Assembly: GCF_028009165.1 (NCBI RefSeq)
Contig: NW_026611618.1
Coordinates: forward strand, 1,116,001-1,180,000
DNA length: 64,000 nt
Origin: Akanthomyces muscarius
Taxonomy: Eukaryota > Ascomycota > Sordariomycetes > Hypocreales > Cordycipitaceae
Direction of reading: 5' to 3'
Position numbers and translations under genes: made by a program. How positions within the stretch are numbered: the stretch's first letter is position 1; each line of letters starts with the position of its first letter. Positions 33,594-44,496 of this stretch are shown here, one piece after another. The notes under the pieces are model-generated. The model was given only the letters and a program-made list of their open reading frames with translations, searched no databases and was not told the DNA's origin.

Positions 33594-34049
33594 CTTGACG
33601 TATGAGCACTCGAGGTTTCTGGTGTAGTCGCCGGGGTAAGGTACTCGAGGTCGTGGGGATATTATTGCGCCAGAATGATGTCGAGCGGAAATGGCAGATC
33701 TCTTTCACGCCACTTCCGGAGCACTAAAATCAGAAGCCGCCCCGGAGCCAAGGGTCCACACAGCCAATACCATTCAACTGAATCAAATTCTCACAGGGGC
33801 GAAATCACTTGGTTTAATTTTAATGACTGAGAGCGCATTAAATAAATTAACAGGCTAATTCCCCTCCGGTTTGGGGGAGTCAAGGTCTATATCGTAATTC
33901 GTAAGGCAGGCCAGCTGCCTCGGGTCTTGCATGCAAGTCTTGTTGGAGCAGTGGTCCGGCATGACGCGCGCTACTAACGCTCTACAAGCTCCGTCCATGC
34001 ATGGTAATATTTACAGATGGGCTGTTACATAGGCGTTTGTGCGACGCCA
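33594..34049. other. Intergenic region
   Basis: Lies upstream of PET100 (minus) and downstream of the MPP6-like gene's stop. AT content is raised at about 33780-33860 (taattttaatgactgagagc, then taaataaattaac). No gene or repeat is recognised. Confidence 0.4.
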
Positions 34050-34883
34050 TCACCGGCCACGTCCACTAGACTTGCGTCGGGGGCAGTCAGAAGCCATGTG
34101 ACCAGGCTGGTGGCAGTTATAGCAGGTCATGGACTTGTTGCTGGGCGAGTTGCCGCTAGCCCCCGAGATGGACGTGATGTTGTTTAGTCGCACCTCTTTT
34201 TTCCTACGCTTATCGCGCAGTTCTTTAGCTTTCATCTCTGTGGCACTCGCGCGTGTGCGCGACTTGGAGCGCGATCTACTTTGGTCTCGCTGTGAGCCGC
34301 GTTCTTTGCGCTTTTTGGGATTCGAGTCCTCGCTATCGTCCGAGTCTTGTTCAGACTCGTCGCCAGATTCGTCGCCCCTTGGTTTTTGCGAGTCCTGGGC
34401 CTCTCGTTAGCAAGTGTTTAGCACAAAACCAGCTCGTTTGTTCTGGCATACCTCGCTCTTCGACTTGGGCTTATGTGTTGATGTGCGCCCGTGCGCTGCG
34501 ACGTCTTCCCCGTCACCGCTGTCGTTTTCAGAGTCTATGTCACCATAGCCAACGTAGACAATCTTTCGTGGGGCCTTGGAAGCTTTTGTGATGGCTGGGT
34601 TCTCAAGTTTTGTGTTCAGCACCCAGTGTGTATCGCCAGTCGCATGCTGTAGAAGCGCCGCTTTGCGCGTAGCTTCCTGGGCTTGCATGGCGGCATCTAC
34701 AGACACCTGGTCAAAGTCCATGCTGAGTCTACCTGCGGGCGATCCATGGTCAAGTTTTCTCTTCTTTGCAGAGCCCGTTTCCGACTCTGGAGAGGCTGCG
34801 GCAGAATTTGATGCGATTGCTCTTTGCATGAATTTCATCGTCAACAGCCTCGACGAAACTCCCTTTGGGGTTTCGGGCGCCAT
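34050..34883 (-). CDS. MPP6-like nuclear exosome cofactor with CCHC zinc knuckle
   Basis: Exon 1 is 34883-34452 and exon 2 is 34394-34050 (the acceptor could also be 6 nt earlier, also in phase). The product is 258 residues. The N-terminus MAPETPKGVSSRLLTMKFMQ matches the M-phase phosphoprotein 6 signature (LS.(R/N)LL.MKFMQR). THWVL and the following Lys-rich block sit where MPP6 has its conserved Trp. The second exon is acidic, then SR-like and basic (SRSKSRTRAS), and ends with a CCHC zinc knuckle, CYNCHQPGHMASDC, at about residues 235-248, a nucleic-acid-binding module. Known role of MPP6: docks the Mtr4 helicase to the nuclear exosome. The added zinc knuckle suggests direct RNA contact; this is inference. 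Divergent from NDUFS6. Confidence 0.75.
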
Positions 34884-35234
34884 GGTTGCGGGAGGAGCCT
34901 CGGCAGCTCGCGTTGCGCAAGATTCGAATTCAAGAAGGAAAAAATGCGATAGAGCCTTTCGGTAGTGTATGTCGGGGAGCAGAATTGTTTTCGATTTTCC
35001 GGCTCAAATACTCGACTTCTTGCTTGTCTGTGGAAGATTGGCTGGCATCCTCGGACTTTTTTCTGGAGCTCTCTGGTAGCGGCGCGCCACGGAAATAGCT
35101 TTTTCCGCGATCTCTAATCCACTCACTCTAGTTCGTCAACCTGCTCTCGCCAGTGGAATCCAAAGCGAATCCGAGCTGGCAATCCAACGATCGGGCTCAA
35201 TTGTGTCCTCGCTTCGTATCCAATCTTCACAACT
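34884..35234. promoter_or_regulatory. Bidirectional promoter region
   Basis: 351 bp between the MPP6-like gene (minus) and the complex I gene (plus). No TATA box is obvious. A short pyrimidine tract precedes the complex I start. Confidence 0.5.
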
Positions 35235-35870
35235 ATGGCCACGCCACAATTGAGAGCCCTTGGTGGCCTCGCGCGCAGCATGCGCGTCTCTCGCCGCGCC
35301 TTCAGCGTTTCCGCCCGCCAGCTCGAATCGACTGTCCCGACGACACGAGACGAGTTCAAGACGCCTACGAAGACCGGTGACTCCGCGCCCGTCGAAATCG
35401 GCCAGGCTCCCAACCGTGTGGAAGTCTGGTCCCGAAATCAGAAGCCGCGAGCCACTGCTATGACCGGCCCTCGATTCGAGCAGACCGACTTCGAAGTTCA
35501 GGTACGGTGCCTAGCGTGTTTACCCTTGACGGGATAGCTGGTCGGCAAAGCCTTGGGACTGAGAGACTAATTCCGATGCGCAGCCTCAACCTCTCTCTGC
35601 TATGGAGATGGTTCACAAGCAGCCTGTCCGATGGACGCACGACCGCGTTGTTGTCTGCGATGGCGGCGGCAGCGCCGCCCACGGTCACCCCAGGATTTTC
35701 ATCAACACCGACAAGGCCGAGATTTCTACCTGCAACTACTGCGGCACACCTTTCGTGCGTGAAAAAATAAAGTCGAAAATTGGAGATGATGAGCTGACAA
35801 TGCGCAGGCCAACGAGCACCACCGTAAGCACCTCGAAGCACTCCCCCAGACGTCCTACCCTTTGTCATAA
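35235..35870 (+). CDS. Complex I zinc-binding accessory subunit (NDUFS6-like)
   Basis: Exons 35235-35501, 35584-35754 and 35808-35870 join in phase 0 to 166 residues. The N-terminus (MATPQLRALGGLARSMRVSR) is an Arg-rich mitochondrial presequence. The C-terminal domain carries the zinc site: VVVCDGG, AHGHPRIFI and TCNYCGTPF, that is Cys, His and a CxxC, the standard NDUFS6 ligands. The end is HLEALPQTSYPLS. The third exon is only 21 codons and lies just past the CxxC. Known role: late-assembling accessory subunit near the ubiquinone end of the matrix arm, needed for stable holoenzyme assembly. Fits with the neighbouring PET100 and TACO1-like genes as a respiratory theme, perhaps by chance. Confidence 0.92.
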
Positions 35871-36736
35871 ACCACGCGCCGCATTGTTTTTAGAGGGGCG
35901 AGGAGTATGTTGATTAGCAAGACAAGAAATGCTTTGAGAGTTCTGTACCAGCTATTACACTAAGACCTAAATCCATTACATTTGTACATAATCGAATTGA
36001 TTGCCCTGTAATGAACGTGAGGCTATAACCATCGTCGATCTTGTCTAATGTCCGCAGTAGCTTGGAAGGACACTTAACGTGCCAGTAATAACAGAATAGC
36101 CCAAATACTCTTGACTACTTACTACTTATCCCATTCTCGTTCCTGGGGAGTTTTGTTGCTCTTGCACCTGATTCTGCAAACTCTTTCCTCCAGGGTGGAT
36201 ATATCTTTCAAATAGAAGCAAACTTCCAGTCAACACTTTTTACGGCATATCACATTCCTCGCCAGAATTTGTTCAACAAAGTCGCGCCAAATGCCTGTGT
36301 GGCTGCATCTACCCTACCTCTGCGGTTCTGGCGAGGCACAGTCGCATAGGTAGGTGGCCCGACGGGGCCCACCAAAGCATTGCCACAGTAAGACGCAGAA
36401 GGTAGCCGTCTTGGTCTAGATTGGTGGTTTCCTGCTACTTCACACTGATAATTGCACAAATTCCTACAGGTCATCGGACTTAACTCGCCCTAGAAACCGC
36501 AGTCATCGTGAGAAGGACACGCTCAGAAGACAGGCGGTGCATTTTTAACCTCCCAACTGTCGCGTGTAACGGATGCCCCTCAAATTCGCCGAGCCATCGT
36601 TCACGAGGTAGAAGAATCCTTCCAACGCATGATAGGAGAGGTGTCACAGCGTCTGCAAAGCCCATCTCAAAATCGAACTGGCGTTGCTCACATTTTGCCC
36701 ATTTCATAGCAGGCAAGCTGGCCTGCGAAAGCTTCT
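35871..36736. other. Intergenic region
   Basis: 866 bp downstream of the complex I gene and upstream of the YjbQ-like gene. No gene, repeat or strong motif was found. Confidence 0.4.
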
Positions 36737-37583
36737 ATGATGCCACAATCTACTAGCCATTCATACTCGCTCTCAACAACATTGCTTCTCGTCCTCGTGT
36801 TGACACTAGGACTGTTTCCTAATCTCTTCCATTCTATCTGGACGCTCCCTTTGTCGCTCCTACCGTTTGCCCGTACCCGCACCGGCACAGAAGGCGCCAG
36901 CATCTTGTCGTGGACCCAGAAGGAATTCAAACTACCCGCCCAGGCGCGCGGCTCCTATCTCATTACTGACGAGGTACTGAGATCAGTGCCCGAGATCAGG
37001 AAATATAAATCTGGCCTGCTCAGCCTCTTTATCAAACACACCAGCTGTGCGCTGAGCCTGAACGAAAATTGTAAGCGCCGAGCGCCGGTGGCCGATTCCC
37101 CAGTTCACATGGTATCATCGTGTTGACGAGCTTTCTTTATCCACAGTTGATAAAGATGTCAGGACTGACATGAGTAATGCTCTTGACCGCATCGTGCCTG
37201 CAGCTGACACGAAGGACGAGAGTCTCTACAAGCACAAGTAAGTGCTGCATCTTCTTCATGTACATATTTTTCTAATCGCCAGTAGTGCTGAGGGCTCGGA
37301 TGACATGCCGGTAAGTTAATTTATTACTGGAGCCGCAACATCAGCAGACTCATTACCGTGATGTAGGCCCATATCAAATCTGCTCTCGTAGGAGCCAGTG
37401 TCACTATCCCCATCAAGGACGGTAAGCTAGTAGGTTACCACCGCAACTGAACAACTGCAGTAAAGTTGTGATACTGACTATTGAAAGCAAACCGGACAAT
37501 GGCAAGGAATCTGGTTTTTGGAATTCCGCGCGTCTAAGCACGAACGTGATGTGATTGCCACCATCCAAGGCGAGAAGGCATGA
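36737..37583 (+). CDS. YjbQ/UPF0047-family protein with hydrophobic N-terminal anchor
   Basis: Exons 36737-37070, 37147-37237, 37286-37310, 37367-37429 and 37488-37583 join in phase to 202 residues. The conserved domain begins at about residue 58 with WTQKEFKLPAQARGSYLITD, then IKHTSCALSLNEN, the second conserved block DVRTDMSNALDRIVP, a third HNAEGSDDMPAHIKSALVG and the end GQWQGIWFLEFR, all UPF0047 hallmarks. Bacterial members of this family have been reported to hydrolyse thiamine phosphate or related substrates; the reaction here is not known. Unusually, about 50 residues precede the domain, including a strongly hydrophobic segment (residues 14-32, TTLLLVLVLTLGLFPNLF) that looks like a signal anchor. 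There is no ATG between it and the domain, so the extension belongs to the gene. Exon 3 acceptor could also be 3 nt earlier. Confidence 0.85.
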
Positions 37584-37811
37584 AGGGCTTGCGATACTTT
37601 TTCAGCACGCCTGCGCGACAATTTGATGGAAAATGTTTATAGATGCGGCTTCAAATATGATAAACTGAAGAAATTTTTGTTTCCACCTCATCAACCACGG
37701 CTGTACTGTTGCAAATAAATCGACAAACCGCACACGGGCCGGCTTGCCTTGGAAATGACTAAAAATGAGTAACCCATACGCCCAACACCGTCGCCAATGA
37801 ATTGAAAGGCA

Positions 37812-38680
<869 letters not shown>

Positions 38681-39840
38681 GGCTGGCAGATGAACTAAAG
38701 GTGTTCAAATAATATGCTGTCAGAATGTAATGCAGATTCCTCCCAAGATCTGCCGAGCTGCAGCTGTAAAAAGATGGTGCTGCTGTTGGAGGTACAAGAA
38801 AGTGGTAGCGGCTGGGCAGCAGGGCGCGCCAGCGCAAGCTCTGCTCCCAAAGTGGTAAGCGGTGGGTCACTGGTTAACAGTTTGTGCAACGAGGAGCGGA
38901 AGCTGTCATGGTCAAAGTTGGAGGCAATAGTGGTAAGGGAAAATGCAGCTAAATAGCTTCTTCCAGACTTGAAGCCAACGTGAATTGAACACGATTTCTA
39001 TTTATGCTGTTGGAGGCATATTCTCACGATAGTTTCGACGCTGTACTAGGTGGTGCTTGGAGATGTTTGGAGATGGTTACCGCTCGCCTCATCGCGAAAC
39101 ACGATAACACTGAAATAGTAGTTCCTCGTCGAGCTACTACGATTGTGTAAGTCTCAGATTTGAAAGTGTGATTCACGTGATGAACAGTGTATCAGCTTGG
39201 CAGCTGTCAATGGGCTACACCAGGGCGAAAAACAGCGTCACTTCGGGCCAGCTATTGAAAGCCACAGATTTACTAATGCTTGCCGTACTACCTAATCTGT
39301 TCTGTTTCACGGTTACCGCAGATGTCAGTGCAATCGTGGGCTGCAACATACCCCAACACGGCCCAAGTCAGGCCGTATTGACCGCCACCTGGGCAACTAT
39401 GACCCCTCCTCCTGGGGCTGTAAGAGAATAGTGAGCATGAGACAATAGTGACGTGCCAAGTAGCGCAAACTGGTTTAACTGAGCAAGTCGCCAAGATCAG
39501 CAGCCAATTGAATAGGAGAACTCATGACCCCGGAAAAATAGAGCCCAGAAAGATGGAAAATGCAAGCATATACCTCCGCCTTGGCAGGCCCTGGCGATCC
39601 ACGTGACGCTGTGGGATAGCCAGCCAGCATTGGCAAATCGCAAAATAGCAGCCACCCGTAATCAAGAATCCACGACAGTGGAATCGCTTGCATGCATTGT
39701 CCAACTCGTACCTCCAGTTCAAGGCGATCCTGCCCCAGCCTTGAATGCATCTGCCTGGCACTGCCCTGCGTCATGCCCCCGCTGGAAACGCGCATAGCCA
39801 TTCATCCGTTTAGTGTAGCCCGTCTTGCCCGTTAACAGCC
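38681..39840. promoter_or_regulatory. Divergent intergenic region
   Basis: 1.16 kb between CFIm25 (minus) and the unrecognised 612-residue gene (plus). No gene is recognised; the open frames are short and without ATG-led family motifs. It presumably contains both promoters. Confidence 0.4.
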
Positions 39841-41679
39841 ATGGACGCGGCCAGCCTGCACGACGGTCTCCGCACCAAGCTCAACCATCTCGAGGCCAAG
39901 CTGGAGCTGTACCGCCAGGACTTGTTGAGCGAGTTTCACCAACACTATCACGAGCTGACGCACAACGCATCTCCGTCTGCCGTGGCCAACATTCAAGACA
40001 GCCTTTCAAGCATTTTTTACGATTATAAGGGACTTCGTCCGTGCCTCCCACAGCATCCGCCCACGCCGGCAGCTCCAGCACCAGCGTCTCAGTCCGCTGG
40101 CGCGCCAGCTGAGTCACCTCCGCCACAAGTCAACGATAGCCCCGAGACGGCGACCACACCCCAAACTCTATTGCTAGCGCCGCTGCCTGCCGACTCCGGT
40201 AACTCAGACGCTCCTGGCAGCCCACGCGACCGTGATCACGAGCTGCAGGGTCTTTTCACGCCGAGCTATCTACCGCTCCTAGTAGCTTCTCCCATACCTG
40301 CGCACGACACACCTATTTCACCCACAGACACAATCGGGACTGCTGTTACCACCTCGCAGCAATCCTCTGTCGCGGCCGACAGCCCAAAAAGCGCCGAGAC
40401 CGGGCGGTTGCCTGCGACTGAGAGCAGCATCGACAACAGCACGCCAAACACCAGCATGGGCCATCCTGCCGAGGAAGACCGGTTTCCCGGTCGGTTAACG
40501 ACAGCATCCCGGCGTCGGCCGAGCGAAAGTGAGGCGGCTGAAGCTGCGACGGCCGACGACGGAAATTCGTCAGCGTCATCTGACAAGGGCGACAACAAGG
40601 CTCCCCGTAGTGCCCTGCGACGCTCCTCCAGCATATATAAATCGCCCCAGAGCCCTAGGCGTGTCCGGTTCGAATTTATGGGTGCTGAATTTCTGCCCAC
40701 TGCGTCTCCGCAGCCCAGCGATACCATGATGCCAAGGTCATCATCACCGATGTGGGAGGGCGAAAACGTCACAGTGGACTCGGTCCTAGGAGACGATGAT
40801 TCCGATGACGACCTCGGGCCGCCGCCCAAGAAGATTTCTTCGTCCGATGCTCTCCGCGCCCTGTCAAGAGAACCTCTGGAAGAGGGCACTGTATGGACTG
40901 TGGTGAATCCCGACTCGGACAACGCCGTCACGCATAAGATGCAGCAAGTAGACTTGGACAAGTCGCCAGCGAAACCGGCGACTGGATTGCAGCAGATTCA
41001 ACAACAGCCCAGCAACAATCGGCAGGCAGTAGATGATGACGCCTTGGACATGAAGAAGATGAGAGCTGCAACACCTGCACCCGTCAGCAAACCATCAGCC
41101 AGCACAAGCAAGGCAACGCCAAAAAATAAAACGTCTCTCAATGATTCAGATATCCGCGACGATGACGACGACATGTTTCAGTTCGAAGACGAAGGTGGCA
41201 AGACCGCGTCACAACAACGACCACCCGCGTCCGAGGTTGAAGACGAGCCGAGCGATGATGAAAACGACAGGACAACGTCCGCTTCCGATAAAGGGCTCAG
41301 CTCATTGCGCTCGCCAACCACCGTCCCTCCAGCCTCTGTGCCGGCAGCCAAGCCAGAGCCTGCAGAGCCTACCACGCCCACCACAACACGCTTCCACGTC
41401 GGTTCAGTAGGCTCATACAAGGGTCGCTCCATCATCATGCCAGTGGTCAAAAATCCGGAAGTCCACGCCAAAGCCGCCTCAATTGGTAACTTCAACTCGT
41501 TTGTCGGCGGCCTCGACGGCACAAGTGGCATGGACCCCGCCGATCTGAGCAGCTACAGAGCAAGTGTGCGAGATCGGGATGGCTTCACCGGGACGCCGCG
41601 AAGCTTTACTGAGCGGTTAATGATGGAGGACATGGAAGCTGAGAGACTGCAAGAGGAAGCGAGTCAACAACAACAATAG
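39841..41679 (+). CDS. Unrecognised, largely disordered 612-residue protein
   Basis: Single exon with an ATG followed by MDAASLHDGLRTKLNHLEAK. Residues 1-60 look helical (possible short coiled coil: LRTKLNHLEAKLELYRQDLL). Most of the rest is low-complexity, rich in Pro, Ser, Thr and acidic residues. A short motif, SPRRVRFEFMGAEFLP near residue 275, resembles a docking peptide followed by acidic DDDSDDDLGPP. The C-terminal 80 residues (FHVGSVGSYKGRSIIMPVVK, NSFVGGLDGTSGMDPADLS, FTGTPRSFTERLMMEDM) are compact-looking and the likeliest conserved domain. Family and function are not recognised. Confidence 0.75.
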   Translation: MDAASLHDGLRTKLNHLEAKLELYRQDLLSEFHQHYHELTHNASPSAVANIQDSLSSIFYDYKGLRPCLPQHPPTPAAPAPASQSAGAPAESPPPQVNDSPETATTPQTLLLAPLPADSGNSDAPGSPRDRDHELQGLFTPSYLPLLVASPIPAHDTPISPTDTIGTAVTTSQQSSVAADSPKSAETGRLPATESSIDNSTPNTSMGHPAEEDRFPGRLTTASRRRPSESEAAEAATADDGNSSASSDKGDNKAPRSALRRSSSIYKSPQSPRRVRFEFMGAEFLPTASPQPSDTMMPRSSSPMWEGENVTVDSVLGDDDSDDDLGPPPKKISSSDALRALSREPLEEGTVWTVVNPDSDNAVTHKMQQVDLDKSPAKPATGLQQIQQQPSNNRQAVDDDALDMKKMRAATPAPVSKPSASTSKATPKNKTSLNDSDIRDDDDDMFQFEDEGGKTASQQRPPASEVEDEPSDDENDRTTSASDKGLSSLRSPTTVPPASVPAAKPEPAEPTTPTTTRFHVGSVGSYKGRSIIMPVVKNPEVHAKAASIGNFNSFVGGLDGTSGMDPADLSSYRASVRDRDGFTGTPRSFTERLMMEDMEAERLQEEASQQQQ

Positions 41680-43529
41680 AGATGGGTCGAAAAGACTTGG
41701 AAGTCGCCGAGGAACTGGCTTATATTTGAATTTTTTGGCAAGTACCACACGTTATATATACTGGCTACGTCATGAGGGAATCTGGAATTTGGTTTTAGTA
41801 CGAACCTGGCTGTGAGGACTGGTCGCGTACAGGCGTTGGGGCTTTTCGGTAGGGGTCGGTGCATACACGAACATGGGAATAAAGTGCGGGACCGGAAGGA
41901 ATATAAAAAAGAAAACAAACAGGGAGCTCCTGATGAGCTGGGGCACATGGACATTGGTGTTGCGCAGGGTACAAGTGTCTGCTGAAAAGTGTCTGGAAAT
42001 CCCGGCTCGGTCATATAGCTTGAACAATAATACGGTACTAGAGATATCCAACCAACTATGAGTACATTCGCAAGAATCAAGATTTGTAATATCGACCTAG
42101 TAAGTATCCGCAAAAGGGTCTGGTCTTGCAGCGTAGGGTCACGGTGGTGACTTGCAAGCCTGCAAGCGTATAAGCTCACCGTAATGGGCTGCGTGAAGAT
42201 GGGCCGGGTAGATTGAACCTTCACGATGATCGTTTGCAACAATATCATAACTCCATAATTGATAAAAACAGTTCTCCCCAAACATTCTCTTGAACACAAA
42301 ACACTGGAAGATAATGTATCAATATTATGGCGTCGTGAATTGGGTTTCGGCATATGCCAGTCAACTTTGAACATGTTGCCGGGTAAGGCTTCCCGGGTAA
42401 GGCTTCCGCTGCCAAAGCCGAGATGACTTCCCCAGCCGGCCGGCCCAAAAATCGCACGTGGCGAACATCGATTGACTTGCCTCCTATCGGACACAAGAAT
42501 AACGTTGCACTGGGATTCTATCATCCGAGACTCTTCCCCAGTAATAAACCCAGTCCGGGGTTATTGGGCCGACATGCATCGCGAGTGTAACGGTGACATT
42601 ATAGTCCCCCCCCAGTCAGGTCTACACCGACTGGTGCGCACATGGGGCTGGGTCGCAGCCAGCACAGACGTCAATTTATTAAGATGACTGTCGCAACTAA
42701 GAAAACTTACTTATTATTCTTCCCACTTCAGCTTTGTTGGAACACGGACGAAGCCGGTGCTGGCAGAGAACAACGGCCTGCTGCGACCTCAAGCTCGGCG
42801 AGTAGCGCACAGTGCCATAAGTAGTCATATACAGGAACCGGTTGAAGACCCTTTGCTCGTGGATATCAGTTTGCCGACGGCTATAGGCATCCACAGGGTA
42901 GACACCGGAAGGTCTGTGGAAGGGCGGGAGTTAAAAAAAAAAGCCCTGCAAATCTTTTGCTACACCGATATATTAACCCTGTCTCTACTGTCCGCATCGC
43001 CAGCCTGCCGCCGCCACTCTACATGGGTGTGGGAGTGGCCATCACATTTTACTACAGCTTGAACTCTGACACGTCGCTAACTTACTAAATAGCTGTGCAT
43101 ACCGACTCTCGGCATTTGGTAAACACTGTTCTCTTTCTGCCCTGAATCTGATGCACACATTTTTCGGTGCTTTTTCTGTCGTGCGCATGACGACACGCCA
43201 GCCACTTTCGTACACACTTCATGCTCTCAACCGATCTGCTGGTAAACCCTTTTAGCTGTCGCACGCCTGAGAAACGGCCGATTTGGGTCATTTATCTAGA
43301 ATCGATCTGTGTTTGCGAAATCGTGTCCACTTGTAGCTCTCGATCGCAGTTTCAATGCCGCTTTGGTGTGCAGGGGGTGATGTATAACGCGTGGATGACG
43401 TAGTAGAGTCTGAGCTATGGGCTGATTATATAACGACGACAAGTAAAGAGAAAAGCCAAAATTGAAAGGGTGATTGAAACGAACTACACGCTACGCAATA
43501 AACTCAACAACAAGAAAATTACCGTCAAT
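41680..43529. other. Long intergenic region
   Basis: 1.85 kb with no supported gene. A 14-bp tandem duplication, gggtaaggcttcc, lies at 42381-42393 and 42395-42407. No tRNA or other RNA gene was recognised. Confidence 0.4.
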
Positions 43530-44496
43530 ATGAAGGATAATCAGGAGGTTATTGAAGATTTCAATGAGCTCGTCAACATGACGGCGTCGGAGCTAGAGGC
43601 ATGGCTCAAGTCTAAAGACTCTGGCGAAGCTGGCTGGTCCAAGGACGACGAGAGTGGTGAAACCGTCGGCCACGAAAGCGGTCGCAAAATCACGGAAATT
43701 TTGAAATCCAATCCAAACAAAGATCCCAAAAAGTACAACGACGACCAGATTAGCCACATGAGAAAAGTGGTGGCTTACTGCAAGCGTCACTTGGCTCAAG
43801 AAGAGCAAAGTCTGAAGAACAAGTCGGAGAGCGAGGCGAAAAAGACGAAATCGTACATTTCGCTCAAGAACTGGGGCCACGACCCCCTGAAGAAGGGCGA
43901 CGACAACAAGAAATCAAACAAGGAAAGCAAGGGCGACGACAAGGAGGAGCCAGAAACCAAAGAGGAGGAGGAGGAGGAGACTGAGGCGGGCGACAAGCGA
44001 AAGCGAAAGGACAAGGGCGCCGCACCAGAACCCAAGAAGCATCGAACCCGTTCCAGTGAGTTATACAATATTCAAAACATATATAAGTGAGCATTCATTG
44101 ACAGTTAAACTCTCACAGGTTCCAAGGATGCAAAACCGTCCTCCAAGGAGGAGGAGGAGGAGGAGGAGGCTGCCGACGAAACCGAAAGCGACGATGAAGC
44201 GCAAGAGAGCAACAAGTCCAAGTCCAAGTCCAAGAATGCACCGAAGCCCGGTGAGACGGTGAGCTGGAACTGGGGCAATGGGCAGCCCAAGGGTAAGGTC
44301 TTGGACGTCAAAGAGGACAAGTACGTTCTGCCGCAATTCAACTCGGCTGGTATTGGAAAATGCTGACAGCAATAGGGCCACGATTACTACCAAAAGAGGC
44401 AACAAGGTCTCGCGTGATGGCGATAGTGAGGATCCAGCTGTCATTCTAGACACTGGGAAGAGCAAAGCGATCAAGTCGGCTCATGAGCTCAATTGA
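43530..44496 (+). CDS. DUF3140 + HVA1-type Tudor domain fusion
   Basis: Exons 43530-44055, 44119-44320 and 44376-44496 join in phase to 282 residues. N-terminal about 110 residues are DUF3140: FNELVNMTASELEAWLKSKD, then HESGRKITEILKSNP, HMRKVVAYCKRHLAQ and ISLKNWGHDPLK. A long acidic/basic linker (runs of Glu, then Lys-Ser repeats) follows. The last 70 residues are a hypervirulence-associated Tudor domain: GETVSWNWGNGQPKGKV, then KATITTKRGNKVSR and DPAVILDTGKSKAIKSAHEL. The two domains have been seen in neighbouring genes in bacteria, and here they are joined in one protein. The linker's basic stretches suggest nuclear localisation, with DUF3140 annotated as DNA-binding in databases. Intron 1 (63 nt) contains an in-frame stop, so retention would yield a DUF3140-only product. 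An earlier non-ATG start is possible but not preferred. Confidence 0.85.

Noticed and set aside
43470..43529. Alternative upstream start for the DUF3140 fusion gene
   Set aside because: It would begin at a GTG; the ATG at 43530 is ordinary and gives a standard DUF3140 N-terminus.
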